Shown here piece by piece: positions 10,461 through 22,799 of a stretch of DNA of 64,000 nucleotides. Where the stretch lies: NCBI GenBank assembly GCA_015680685.1, contig MNCI01004738.1, forward strand, positions 427,500 to 491,499, in the 5' to 3' direction. Both the position numbers and the translations under genes were made by a program. The first letter of the stretch is position 1; each line of letters starts with the position of its first letter. Below the pieces are notes generated by a model that worked only from the letters and a program-made list of their open reading frames with translations, ran no database searches and was not told where the DNA came from. The stretch is from Gnetum montanum. Lineage: Eukaryota; Streptophyta; Gnetopsida; Gnetales; Gnetaceae.

Positions 10461-11345
10461 TGATGAGTGGTAAGAGTCTGCAACACCCAACCAAACAAGT
10501 CATAAGCATATATGTGTGACTAGATTGTAATTCATGGATGAGACAATATGAACTATAGTTACTTAATATTAGACTTGTTGATTGTTGTCTTCTTATTGGA
10601 GTTAGTGGCAATCAAAAAGTATGGTTTAACTTGTAGTAAGTTATAAGATATATTGATGTTGTTAAGCTGTGAAGTAGTACGAGTAGAGCATTGTAAAATG
10701 AATAAAAATTTTAACTAACTAGAAGGGAATAAAAAGTAAATCTAATCTAGCCCAAATGGTGATAAGCATTTGTTCCTAGTCTTTTTTTCATGTCTTGGGC
10801 TCATACAACTATTAATGAGATTACCAAGTAAACTGTTACTAGGTAAACCAAACAATATTACTATTGGATTATTAAACTATACTTAATGATTGAGATTAGT
10901 TCTACTTACTTCAACAAGTACTAGATACATTAGAAATGTAAATGACAATTAAAATGTAAATAACAATTGAATGTAAAATGCATATGAAAAGTAAATCTAA
11001 TCTATGTGATATGCTAATGTGATCATAAATACTCTTGATCTTTATTGTCATTCATGAAGCATGTACAAATATACTTCACTTGAATAAAAATTTCATATAT
11101 CTATTAAAGATTACATTGTGGGAATTTACAACTAACTATGACTTAGAAAATAAACTCTAAGATTTTTGATAAGGATGAATTGAAATTTATCATTTTGTGT
11201 GATGAGCAACTAATATTTATAGACATGACCAAACCCTGATATATCACATCAATGATATTATAGATGAAGATACAATACTATAGTTGTGATACCATTGATG
11301 TGATATTGTAGGTACAATATTATTTACAAATGATAAATGGTTCAT
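10461..11345 (-). repeat. 5' LTR of element C
   Basis: The plus-strand left end TGATGAGTGGTAAGAGTCTG matches the D LTR end TGATGAGTGGCGAGTAGACC. A TATA-like CTATAAATATTAG (minus) lies near 11212-11224. Repeats of GATATTGTA and ATTGATGTGAT precede it, as in the LTR of I. The outer end, near GGTTCATTA, is approximate and no target duplication was found. Confidence 0.6.
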
Positions 11346-12903
11346 TACTTTATCTCTCTTCTTAATCTTATGTTAGACTAACTTTTTTATCTACACCCAA
11401 TCATGACATAGAAAGCCTTGCATATTTGACATAATAATTAGATGTTATTGTTACATGTCACTTCTAGAAAATTTTCTAGTAAGGTCTTGCTTATTTCATT
11501 GCAAGGAACCCCTTCTTTTATACAATGTCATATCTAGGGAATTCCATAATTAACTCATCCATAGGGAATAGTAAGTGCTTTATAGCTAACTACCAACTTA
11601 TACTGACCCTCGTTTTTCATTAGGCTTGCCATGACAAAGTTTTTTTCTAGTAGATGTCAACGCAAATTAATTTTTTTATTTCTCCATGTTTAGAATTAGG
11701 TAATAGCTCTTTGCTCATTCCTATTATTTTAATGATATTTTTTTTTAATTTGTAATGAAATAACATTTACATTACTCATCTCTAAATTGTATGTAACTAT
11801 ACTTTCATTAAGCTTCCTTTGAACTCCCATAAATATTAAACTTGCATTTGAGTTAGTTGCTTAAGATTCTACCTTTCTCTTGTGTTTCTTTTCAAGAAAA
11901 TATTTTCTAATAATATCATTCAATTACATTTAGTATTCTATGATCATAAATAAAAGATCTCTACTTGATGATGATGTGGTAGATTTCTTTAAAAAATGAT
12001 AACAAAATTTAAAAACTTCAATCAAGAATATTAGATAGGGAGATTAACTATTATTATAATTATGATATAATATAAGCAAAATCATAAAATATCAAAATGT
12101 TAAAAATAGACAATAACATAGTTATGAATAATTAAAATGTAAACAATTTTTAAACAGAGCATCACAACTGAAAAGAAATGCTACAAATCTTAAATGAAAT
12201 TATTCAATTATACACTTGTAAAATAATTTGTAATGTTGTAATAGAGAGTAAAGCAATTTGTATGTGCTAGTAGACTTACGTAAACATACTCATCTTCTTA
12301 AAGTAGAAGAAAATAAGTAGATTCCAAAATTGTTCAATATTAAGTATTATAATAATGCTTAACATAGTTTCAATGATATTTCAACTCCTAAAAAACACCA
12401 TTTGGCACAATCCAAAAGTTCCAACAGCAACAATAGAAGAGGTTGGACTCAAAGTGGACTATGCATTATAGCTTAGCATACTTGTTTTACAACATAGATC
12501 CTACAACCTATTAGTTGTTAATTAGAGGCACTAGAATCATCCTAAGCATTAATTACACAACTAGGCCAACAAGGAACATGTGTACATATACATATACACA
12601 TAACAAACACATGACACACTGATTTCTTAGAAGGGCTATGACAAGTTCCTACACTAACGCATCTAGTCATAAACCCCACTCCAAAGAGAGGGTGGTGGCC
12701 TTTGTATTAAAGCCAAAGATCCTCCATAAGCCTACATATTCTTATGACAAGGTTCACAAGGAATTAGGGCCCATGTGGTTCTAGAGTAATGGTTATAGCA
12801 GCATGGAACCTTGTCTTCCATAGATAATATGAGTTTCAAAGAAGGTTGTAGGCTTAAAAAGTATAGTAATTTTTTCTTAGTCCTTAAGAAGTTTGAGATA
12901 AGT
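11346..12903. other. AT-rich DNA with no recognised feature
   Basis: Lies between the 5' end of C and the 3' LTR of D. No coding or LTR signature was seen on either strand. Confidence 0.4.
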
Positions 12904-13781
12904 TGATGAGCAATGAGTAGACCCTATGCCCAACCATACGAATCACTAAGCATTCACATGCAATTTGGTTGAATTCCGTGGACTTATAGCCTTATAACTA
13001 CACTAGTCTCTATGAAGTGAAACTAATTGTTGTAATCATTTTCGTCCCAATTACACTTTTGAAATGTAAAGGTATGGTTAAGTGCAATTGAGGCATATGA
13101 TTTTTTATAACTTTTGTGTTTTATTCTTTAAGTTGCCTAAGTCTTCTTAATAATTAAACTACTAATTGGATCTAACTAGCTACACATAGCTAATCCTAAC
13201 ATAAGCATCTATTTCCACTTTCCATAGACATCTTAAACACGTTTAACACTACTAGGTTATCAAACATTAAGTGTTACTAAGATTACCATGTGTCAAGCAT
13301 ATGCTTGAAGTGGTCGTACTTATGTGCTTAATTAATCGTTATTTATTCTAGCTAAATTTAGCTTAATTACTTAAAGCATAAAAGGAAATTGTATAAATGA
13401 ATAAATAAATAATTAATATATTTCAAAGTGATGCAAGGTTTATTAGAGAGCTCATCTTTATTACAACACACATTGTTGTGCTCAGGTACAACAATGCTTG
13501 AATAAAAATCCATACACTCTTTAACTCCTACCGTAGGCACTTAGAAAAATATTCTAACTTCTGAATGACAAAAGTGTAAGAGCTTCATTACAACTATGGT
13601 TAAAATATGCTATAAACATGGAAAGTGAGCATGTATTTATAGGCAAAAAAAGACATTGCATCAATGAGGCCATGTCAATGAATCAAATCCCATGTCGACA
13701 TGGCTATGTTGACTGGGTTGCATCGACGAGGCTGTGCTGATGAGGCCTCATCGACGAAATGTAAGAAAATGCTACTGATCA
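12904..13781 (-). repeat. 3' LTR of element D
   Basis: 878 bp, starting TGATGAGCAATGAGTAGACC and ending ...TACTGATCA on the plus strand. It pairs along its whole length with 25170-25971. The polypurine tract (minus ATGGGGGTA, 13782-13790) abuts its inner end. Confidence 0.88.
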
Positions 13782-13790
13782 TACCCCCAT
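13782..13790 (-). other. Polypurine tract of element D
   Basis: ATGGGGGTA in minus sense, directly before the LTR start TGATCAGTAGC. Element I has the same ATGGGGGTA before its 3' LTR. Confidence 0.7.
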
Positions 13791-14036
13791 GTTTAAATGA
13801 AAACTTGTCCTCAAGTGAACAAAAGGAGAAATAAGTTTCTTACAAATTTTTGGGAATGCATGGAATTATTGACTAACTAATGACATTCACAAACATAAAT
13901 ACAAATAAACACTAAGTGCCCGAGTATACAAATTTACAATTAGTATAAAATTCTGGTGTTTAGGACAACAAAATTAAATAAGAGGACAAAAATAACAAAC
14001 ATAATTCATCTTATGGCACGAAGATAAGGAAGAAGT

Positions 14037-16904
14037 TCAAATGATCCCAAGCAGTGGAGGTTCTTGAGGCTTCAAAGGACCTTCTCCTACTTCAGGTGCA
14101 CATGGTGGGATAGGTAGTTGTAATTGACTTGTGGTAGCTACAACTTCTAGTGGAATATGGAAAGAATTCAACAGTGCATTCATCTTCTTCTCCTTACTCT
14201 TAGGATCATTTATGGTCCACTCTGCCTAATGAATTTGGGCTAGTGTAGGAACATCCCAAGGATAAGGCATTGCCAAGAACAGCTCCTTTGCATTGATGAA
14301 CTTGACAACAAAATGTTTGCATTCAACATCGAATGCCTTTACTACATTTTGCTTTTTTGGGTAGTCATTCATTCTCTTGGCCAGGTTCTTAGGTATAGAT
14401 CATTGATTTGTGAAGCATTGCTTGAGAACATCGAGTTCTACATTTGCCATCTCAAGCTTCTACTTTGTGTCTTTGTGATGCTTGAACTTATCTTCTTACA
14501 ACAAGTACAAACTAGCCACTTGTTTTCCCAATTTAGACCATGGTCATCTGACAATTAGCATTGCCAAATTTACATAATGGAGATTGGTAAGCTCCATGTA
14601 CTCCATCATCTTCCTAATCTATGGCTTCTTCATGTGGATCTCCACCTTGTTGTAATCATTGAGGCCATCAAAGATAGGTTGCCAGACATCACCTCCTTCC
14701 TTGAGCTACTGGAGGGTCATATTAACTTTTGTCTTCGCCATCTACATATGTTTCTCATTGATTTCTTTTTATAGACCAACCTGATCTCTATAGTGATTTT
14801 TGACTCTCTCAAAATTGAGAGCCTTATTTTTCTAGGTGGCTACATCTATTATAGATTTTTGGCAAAGAGCTTGGGCTTCCTTCATGGAGAGATTTCTATT
14901 TTCAACTACCAATCTCCTTTGTTCATTATTCACTTTGGCTAGTTGCTTCTATTATTGATGGATGAAATTTTGCATTTGCTACTTTTGCACATTAACATTC
15001 CATAGGTAATGATTTTCCACAGTCAAAGTTACATTCTCCTGGGAAGTCTAGTCCAAGGCATTTTGGATATTATGCATGGTGGCATCGGCCAAGAACTAAT
15101 CAAAGATTGTTGTCTTCTTTGCATCCTCAACATTCTTGAGCTTGTTTTGAAGCTATTAAAAAGCTTCATCATGGGTCATTACAGGGTTGAGAAACATAAG
15201 ATTAGCAAGGCGGGATCTTTGTTTAGCAACCTCTGTAGCCAAGCATTGGTTTTGAGCTTGGGCTATTTTAAATTACCCATCCATGATACTGCATTTGCCC
15301 CTTGCTTCTAATAGCTCCAACTAGGTTGCAATGATTATATCCAAAATGTCAAAGACATCTACAATTAATTACCCAATTCCTACCAGTTAGTCTAGCAACT
15401 CCCCATGCTGGCCTTTGTTCAATTTTTTGCCAATTATTCTTGCATATGTCTACATATCTTTGAGTGTAGAAACATCTGGTATAGATGTTGCAGGTGCATT
15501 CATTGCCTCAACACTTGTATTAGCAACCACCTCTACTATTATTCCCTATGCATGATGCTACATCACCAAGATATTCGTTCCCTCGTCCTCCTTTAAGCGC
15601 ATTGAAAAAGTAGTGGCATTCCTAGAGATTTCTAGGAATTACTACTATTGAAAGAGAGAGAGAGATTGTTATCTCTTGGGCACTAGGATTCAATCTTGCA
15701 GGTAGCTATGTCATTGGGTTGAGAAAATTGGTGCACCTCCCTCCATCTAGCTAATGGTTTGAGCCACTTTGTTGAGGTGACTCATCATTAGGAGATACAT
15801 AGATGGATCATCACCACTTGTTCCTACTTGCTACTCTAGCTCACACAAGAGCTACTCTCAAATCTTGTACATTCATTCAAGGGCAGTGCAGGACTCCAAC
15901 ATTGTTTTGTGAGTGGAAAGTGGAGGTGGTGGTTGCTACTCCTCTTCCTTAGTTGTAGAATGAATCTTGTCTTTCATCATTACTGCCCAAGAGGTAGAAT
16001 GAGAATGCTTGATTGTATTGTTGGTGTAGCAAACTATTCTTACCCTTTTGCATAGTTTTCTGATTAGGTAAGGAAAGGGTAGGGCCTTCTTTCCACATTC
16101 TTTTTTCTTAAATGACCTCCCTATCTCTAGATAGATGAACAATGGAAGGTTTACAAATAATTTTCCACTTAGAGTAGCACACACATGGGTGAAAAAGGTA
16201 GTCACCTTACTATGCCTCATCGTTAGATTGAGGTGATAGGTCACTATCTCGAAATATACGCACTTCATTGGGATGAGTGCACCATACTCCTTACAGTCCA
16301 CTCCATAACATCACTAGGTCCACTTCTTCTTTACCTCTAGGTTTGCTTGTGTGGAGATCTCTACCAAATTTATTCCAATATCAAGTATGCTAAGGGTTTG
16401 CACAATAGCATCCATTGAGTAGGCTGCCTAAATGTCCTTGATCTTCATAGTGGCTCCTGTCTACCTACCATTTCAAAAGACATATGTCTCTTCCATGTAC
16501 CATTCCCCACTAGAAGTAGTGATTGGCCACATCAAAGAGTTCTACAACTACATGTTAACTTCTACTATAGCATGTTCTAATAATGGTCTAAAGTTTAATT
16601 CTTAGAGAACTAAATGTTTGATGTCACAAGGCTTGATCTAATCAAGGTAGGCTTGAGTCAATGTGACCTTAAGTCTTGTCACTGGTTATAGTGCCTCATC
16701 TCAATGGGATTGTTTAGTTACGGTCACTTCCTTAGGAATCTATTGGACAAATTCCACTTCAAGCTCCTCCCAAAGAGGTCCTATCACATGAGTTTCTGCT
16801 ACTTGTTCTTAGGCTTGTTCTTATTGTTCTCTTCCAACTCTAGGTCATTTGTCCCTTGGTTAGGATGGTCCTCCTTCCTACGGGCATTTCGGTCTAGGTC
16901 CAAT
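14037..16904 (-). pseudogene. Third ORF (post-pol ORF3) of element D
   Basis: About 950 codons in minus sense, broken by many TAG/TAA stops. The start is where H and I have ATGGCCCC (MAPK); here it is damaged (ATTGGACC). A middle domain reads YGALIPMKCVYFEIVTYHL, then LFIYLEI and FPYLIRKLCKRVRIVCYTNN. This resembles what I remember of the putative plant transposon protein domain (PF20167) found in Athila-type elements. The C-terminal third is Lys/Glu/Leu-rich and probably coiled coil. It ends ...EGPLKPQEPPLLGII and a stop at 14037-14039. No transmembrane segment or signal peptide stands out, so an envelope role is not supported. Plus-strand ORFs over 14313-15596 are its antisense shadows. Function unknown. 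Confidence 0.7.
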
Positions 16905-17215
16905 CTGTAATCACAACATGACTAAGGATTAGCACTTATTTTGTAACTTTGAAACATTTGGAATACCTTATCTCTTGGGTTAGTTACACTTGGCTAAGTT
17001 GTTATCATGGTCAATGTAATTATTTTAATATTATTTTATTATTATCTGATTAAATAGGTTACCAGAGTATGTTGGAAGTGTTTAACTTCCATAGGTTGAT
17101 GATTTAATATTATTTATTCATTAAACCCATGGGGAAGTTATAAAAATTCTAAAAAAATTTCTATTAAAAACCAAAGGTTTGTGATCCCCATGACTTGAAG
17201 TGTACCTCTAGAAGC
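16905..17215 (-). other. Likely 5'-UTR intron before ORF3 of element D
   Basis: In minus sense an exon end TCTAGAG is followed by GTACAC, then 311 bp of very AT-rich DNA, a branch-point-like TGCTAATCC and the acceptor GATTACAG just before the damaged ORF3 start. Element H has the same arrangement with 309 bp and a better donor (CAAAG/GTAAGC). This is inferred from sequence only. Confidence 0.5.
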
Positions 17216-17339
17216 TACAAGATTGAAGAATGGAGTAAATCAGACAAATGGTTTGAAAGTTACGAGCTTTGGAAGGTTTTGAGCTCGAAAATATTGAAAA
17301 AACTCCCCTTACATTTGAAGCAAATGGAAAAAAATTCCT

Positions 17340-17455
17340 AAGTGGTGGATGTTATATATAGAAATTTTCCCATGCATCGATTAGGCCTCATTGACGAGGC
17401 CTAGTCGACGTGGTCAACTGCATCAAATAGGCCTAGTTGATGCAGCTATTGACCA
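17340..17455 (-). promoter_or_regulatory. Internal LTR-like promoter of ORF3 in element D
   Basis: In minus sense, repeats of GTCGAC and AGGCCTCGTCAATGAGGCC are followed by a TATATATAAC box (17350-17359). The 5' LTR of D has the same motif types (CATCGACGAGGCC, ATGTCGACATGG) in front of its own TATA box. It sits about 130 bp before the putative donor site and 450 bp before the ORF3 start. Confidence 0.55.
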
Positions 17456-18148
17456 TCATTAACCAAGTCAAAATTCAAAAAATACAAGACTTTTTTGAGT
17501 GAAATTGAAATCAAATGAAAGCCCAAGAAGCCAAGAACACAATGAGATACATGAAGAGGACTTGAGATTTCACAAAAGATGGAGAATGATTGGAAAAATG
17601 CCTTAAGGCACAGATAGTCAGATGCAACCAATGGAGAATGCAAAAGATTTGATTCAAAAATTTCTAAGGATAAGGAACTTAACTACTCCAATGAAGAGAC
17701 ATGGAAGTGTGTCCTCCCCATTGTAGGCTCATGCCCTTTTTTACCCTTACATAACCTCAACTAAAGAGTCTGTGGATCCCACTGTTGATTAATGGTTACG
17801 AAAAGTTAAGGACTAAATCAAGGACCAAATCTAGATGAATCCATCTAAGAATTTCAACATGTCAAATTAAGAAATTAAACAAAAATGTAAAAATTAGCAA
17901 TGAGGTGAGTTATGGAGAGCATTGATGGATGAGAAAGAGAGAGTGGAATGGATTTTCCAATCATGGGCACATGAAGTCCCTTGTGAATTTTATGGTTAAA
18001 TTATCCAATAAAGTCCACCCTTAGTCCAGATCAATACCAACCACTTTTAGTGACTTTTCATCACCACTCTAGGATTAGTCCACCCCCTTCAAACACAAGA
18101 ATGCTCCCATAGACAACCACAATTTATTATTTGAGAAGAAAAGAGAAG

Positions 18149-18219
18149 CATGGGTAACATGTCTTTTTAGTCCCATAACCAATGCTTATAGCCCATTATT
18201 TTGTCTAAGGGGTGTGCAT
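18149..18219 (-). other. Post-pol conserved non-coding block, element D
   Basis: Minus sense: ...CTTAGACAAAATAATGGGC, AAGCATTGGTTATGGGAC and TAAAAAGACATGTTACCCATG. It is shared with elements C, H and I although the DNA on both sides has diverged beyond recognition. It lies after the integrase end and before the ORF3 promoter. Confidence 0.65.
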
Positions 18220-19109
18220 TGAATTCCCATCATGTTTATTTTTTATTTTTTGAACTTTATGTTTTTATGCATTTTTAGATGGGACCACATCATGCAAAAA
18301 TTTATTCAACTTCCTATTATTAGTCAATACAAAATGGTAAGAAATCCATGAAAACACACATGTACTCAAGCAGGTAGAGAGGCATAAAGAGTATTAAATC
18401 CCCTTGAAGTCACATCCTTTTCAAACCTTTGAATATTTTGCAAGTTTGAAAACTATAAAGGTCACAAATTCATTAAATTTTTATTAATAAAAAAGGAACC
18501 TCATCCTTCAAAAACTAGAAAGACCATAGAGTTGGTGGATGGGTGGATGACATGGACTCACTGCCTGTTCCATGAAAAAGAAACATTTTCTTAGTCATCA
18601 ATCATCAAAATTAAACAATAGAACCTAGACATTAGCAATAAAAAGCATTAGGTATAAACTGCCATTAGTAAACAGCTACAACACCAAGGTGTTTTGTTAG
18701 CAACGAGGCAATTTTATTGGAAAACAAAGAAAATTCACACCACAATAAAGGAAAATATAAAAGAAATTGTAAAATATTCAAGAAAAATGAAACATACTAA
18801 TAATTTTGTAAAATAAAAATTTAAAAAAATTAACAAACTATTAAAAAAGGTGTAAAATGAAAAAGTAGAAAATTTGAAGAGGTAGTTTAATGACTAGCAT
18901 GGATGGCCATCTCCTCCACGAATGAGTTGAAAGGAGAAGATTCAAAAGATTGAGTGTGGTTGTCCATCCTATAAGGCATTTATTTCACTAGCTTGCTTAG
19001 ACTCATTAAAAGGTTTTAGCTGTTGCATGTTGACCAACTATTTCTTATTTGGACTCTCAAGTTTGTAAATTAACATGACCCAAAAAAAAAAGATTTCATA
19101 AATGATGTA

Positions 19110-20190
19110 AGACCCTTCTCACAATGTTTGAAACTTAGTTCATTGAACTACATGTGTGGGATTCCAACAGAGGACCTTATCTTTAGGTTGAAATTTTACC
19201 TTATGTATTCTAAGGTCATGGCATTTTTTACTAAAAGCATTGTGTACTTTATTCAAAGATAGTGCTACCAATTGATTTTCATCTAGCACATTAAGTTTGA
19301 TCAATCTCTCTTTTTGTGCTAGACTCAGGTCAAGGTCTAGATCATAGACTATTTAAAGTATATTGAGCTTAGATTGAATTGGAAGAGTTGGTAATTTTCT
19401 ATACACTAGCTCATAGGAAGAAGAGCCTATAGGAAGTTTCCATGTCAAGAAGTATGCTTAGAGGACATCATTATGTTTTGTGCTCCAGTCTCTTCTATAT
19501 TTTCTAATTATTCTTGTTAATATTTAAGTGATTTTCCTATTGATAACCTCTGCTTGATTGTTGGCTTGGGAGTGGTAGGATCTTGTTAATTTATGTTCAA
19601 CCCCTAGACGTTGCATGAGCTTGCACAAATTAGCACCTATAAAATGAGTATCACTGTCAAAAATTAGTGCATGTGGTACTCAAAACCTGTTTACAAAATT
19701 TTGTTATACAAATTGAGTAGCAATGGAAGATGTGCAATCAATGATGGCTATTGATTCTACATACAATAGTCAATAATGAATATTATGTACACCTTTCCAT
19801 TTAACATGGGTGTGATGGGATCCATGAAGTCTATGCCCTAGATGTCGAAGGATTCTAGTGGTTGCATCCACTACTGAGGTTCCTCCATTTGAGTGGTCAT
19901 CCTACCATCTTGTTGATAATGTTCACGAGAGCAGATAAATTGGTGGACATCGTTGAAGAGTATTGGCCAATAGTACCCTACCATCAAGATTTTAATGATC
20001 ATGTATCTCCCTACATAGTGGCCCTCACGAGGACCCTTGTCAATGTCTTAGAGAATGCACAGTTGAGCAGCATTAAGAATACACCAATGAACTAGGCCAT
20101 TAGCACAAACCTTGTAAAGTTGTCCATTAATCTCCATGAAGCATTTGACCTAATGAAGAAACTATTATTTCTTTCAATGGTCTAACTCTT
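19110..20190 (-). pseudogene. Integrase of element D
   Basis: Degraded. In minus sense it shows GPREGHYVGRYMIIKILMVGYYWPILF (the zinc-domain region up to the YWP motif), then ESFDI, a stop, GIDFMDPITPMLNGKVYII with the first catalytic Asp, and further down TWKLPIGSSSYELVYRK near the C-terminal part. Several frameshifts and TAG/TAA stops. The second Asp and the Glu lie in shifted, poorly preserved sequence. Confidence 0.65.
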
Positions 20191-20349
20191 GTGGCATCTC
20201 TTAAGTGAGAAGATAAGTGAGGATGCCATCGTATCATTTTGATTCAATGGACACTTATTCATTTATTACACCAACAAAGAGGAGTTCACCAGGAAATTCA
20301 TTAGAGAGTGAGCTCTCATCCTCTTTGTTGTCACATAGTAAACAAGAAA

Positions 20350-21560
20350 AGTGATTAGTAATCACATTCTTAGTCCCCTTTCAATCTACCATTGTAAGAT
20401 CAAACTCCTACAAGATCATCACACATCGTATGACACGGGGGCTCGCCATTGGTTTATTCATCAAGAAGTGGATGGCACTATGATCAGTGTGCATAAACAC
20501 CTTGTATTCAAGAACATATACCTGAACTTCTCCAAAGCATACACCATGGCCATCAGCTCTTTCTCCATTATGATGTAATTAAGTCATGCATTCATAATGC
20601 TTCAGCTTGCATAATGGATGTAATATGGCCATTTATGATCATCCAATTGCATAACCATAACTTCCAAGGCATAGGTTGATGCATCTATCATAATGTGAAA
20701 TGGTTGGAACTAATCAGGTGCTCATAGAATTGGAGTCTCTACAAGATTCTTCTTAATTTTTTGGAATGTCTTTTCACATTTCTTAGTTCATATGAACAGA
20801 GCATATTTCTTTGTGAGCTCAACCACTGGTTTCATGATCTTAGAGAAATTCTCTATGAATTACCGGTAGTAGCTAGTGTGTCTAAGGAATGACTAGACAT
20901 CTTTAACCATTTTCTATTGATGAGTTATTCTATGGATCACCTAAATCTTTTCAAGGTCCACCTCAATCCTTGCTTGAGAAATCCTGTGCCCCAACACAAT
21001 GCCCTCCTAGACCATGAGATGGCTCTTTTGCCAATTGAGCTAAAGATTAGTCTTCACACACCTTTTAAGCACTTGCTCAAGGTAGTTTAGGGCTTGCTCA
21101 AATGTAGCGCCATAGGTGGAGAAGTCATCTATGAAGACTTCCATTCCATCACCAATTTGTTGTTGAAAAATGCTTAGGACCAAGTGTTGAAAAGTTTCAA
21201 GGGTATTACACAAACCAAAGGGCATCTTATGATATGCACAAGCTCCCAAGGGACTTCTGAATTTTTTTTTGGCCTAATCATTGGGCGTAATCTCAATTTG
21301 GTTATAGCTACTATAACCATCAACACCTAGTCTACAAATGGCAATGGAAAATGATCTTTGAATGTCGCCATGTTCAACAACCTAAAATTAATAGAGACCT
21401 ACCATTTGTCCCCTTTCTTTGGCATAATTACAAGTGGGCTAACCAACTTGCTATCCACAATTAGATAACTAAATCCCACCTTAAGGAGTTGTTTAATTTA
21501 CTCTTTGATTATCTACTTCAATTGTGGTTCATTAATTGCTACGACTACCTCCTTGGCTTC
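20350..21560 (-). pseudogene. Reverse transcriptase and RNase H of element D
   Basis: RT copies element RNA into DNA and RNase H removes the RNA. In minus sense: MPKKGDKW and FRLLN, then an open stretch at 21040-21249 with HKMPFGLCNTLETFQ (motif B), EVFIDDFSTYG (motif C with both Asp intact) and LEQVLKRCV (thumb). RNase H follows in 20350-20790: FHIMIDASTYALEV (first Asp), MEKELMAMVYALEKF (Glu), and the TDHSAI-type third Asp in a shifted frame. At least three frameshifts break the region. Confidence 0.8.
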
Positions 21561-22063
21561 ATAGCTAGATTGGTATAGATGCAATGTTGGCATATCCTAT
21601 GATCAATCCCTGTGAGTTTAGGATATGACCAAGAAAAGATTATTAGCCATTTGTTGATCACCTTTAATAGCCTCCTTTTCTACTCAGGAGCAAGGTTGCT
21701 ATTAATTAACACCAACTTACCATTTTTCAGAAATGCATATTATATGCTGCTAGGTAGAGTTTTCAACTCTAAGGGGTTATGTTTAAAACTATCAAGGATG
21801 TCCAACTCTTCCTAATCAGTATCATAAGGTTCATCATTGTAGAGTTGGTGATGCACTTTCTCCAGTTCATTCATGCCTTCAACATATGCACAAGTTAGGC
21901 TCTCAATAGGTTCCATGCAAAGTGTGCTAGTTTTAGAATCAGTTGTCAGCTATTGGGTGCCCTCATAGTTTGTGGCTATTGTGTATAGGCAATTTTAAAT
22001 TTCATATTCATTTATACATTTTTTACATACTTTGATTGATATGCTTTTGATATACTAGAGTTT

Positions 22064-22445
22064 CTACACACAGTTGTACCTAGTATCATTGTGCACAATG
22101 CATAGAACTCTCTTCTTCTTGATTTTTTCAAATGCATTTTCCTTGGAAATCTCTAGGGAAAGATCTTTGATGCCCATTCGAGCATTAAAAATGCTCAACC
22201 AAGCCCTTTCCATAATAATTGAGAAGTTCCCCTTGCAATTATCAACTTTGATCACTAGGAAATCAGCAAGATATGACCATTGACATATAGTGATCACAAT
22301 CTTCTTTACTAATCCCATGGGAATAGTGATGGACTGATCTACCAATTCTAGATGGATATTGCTCTTCTTGAGAGGAGGCAAGTTTCAAGCATTGTACATT
22401 TCATGGAAAATCAAATTAACACTAGCACTTAAATCAAAAAGATAT
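22064..22445 (-). pseudogene. Aspartic protease of element D
   Basis: Retroviral-type protease that cuts the polyprotein. In minus sense FDLSASVNLI carries the active-site Asp (the canonical DLGAS has become DLSAS). A TGA follows just before an open 106-codon stretch (22064-22381) with LELVDQSITIPMGLVKKIVI and IIMERAWLSIFNARMGI, the position of the ILGRPFL motif in Athila proteases. Element I (IIMGRAWLSIV) and H (IIMGRASLSTI) agree. Confidence 0.72.
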
Positions 22446-22799
22446 TTTCATGGCTTATTTCCTGCAATATGTAAGTAGATTTGAGGACTTCCAGGATTAG
22501 CTCTTTTCCTAGGAAGGTTGCTAGCCTTGATCTAATCAGATACAACATGGGTTAACATGACTAGTGGATCTTGGAAGGCTTTTGGTTTAAAGAAAACTGA
22601 AAAGAAATGGATGTAGAGGATGAAGGAGACACAAGGCAAGTAGGTGCATAAGTCAGTGAGGACATTGTAGGACTATTGGTTCCAAAGAATGGTCTTTTAT
22701 GAGATCTAGGTTCTAAAACACACAGTAGAGGAGTTGGCTGTAAGTTAAAAGTCTTGGTAGTGTTATGTTGTTGTAATTACATGGGCATGGAAATTTAAC

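Larger units (their letters stand above)
9060..11345 (-). mobile_element. Element C: Athila-like element with pol deleted
   Basis: In minus sense: 5' LTR 10461-11345, primer-binding site 10442-10459, leader, gag 9340-10190, then directly a copy of the post-pol conserved block (9090-9180). In D, H and I the same gag and block are separated by PR, RT, RNase H and integrase, so about 4-5 kb is missing here. No 3' LTR was found to the left. The family assignment rests on the LTR start, the PBS and gag similarity to D and I. Confidence 0.65.

Noticed and set aside
14313-15596. Series of plus-strand ORFs of 60-100 codons
   Set aside because: Antisense of ORF3 of element D; the minus strand carries the similarity to H and I.
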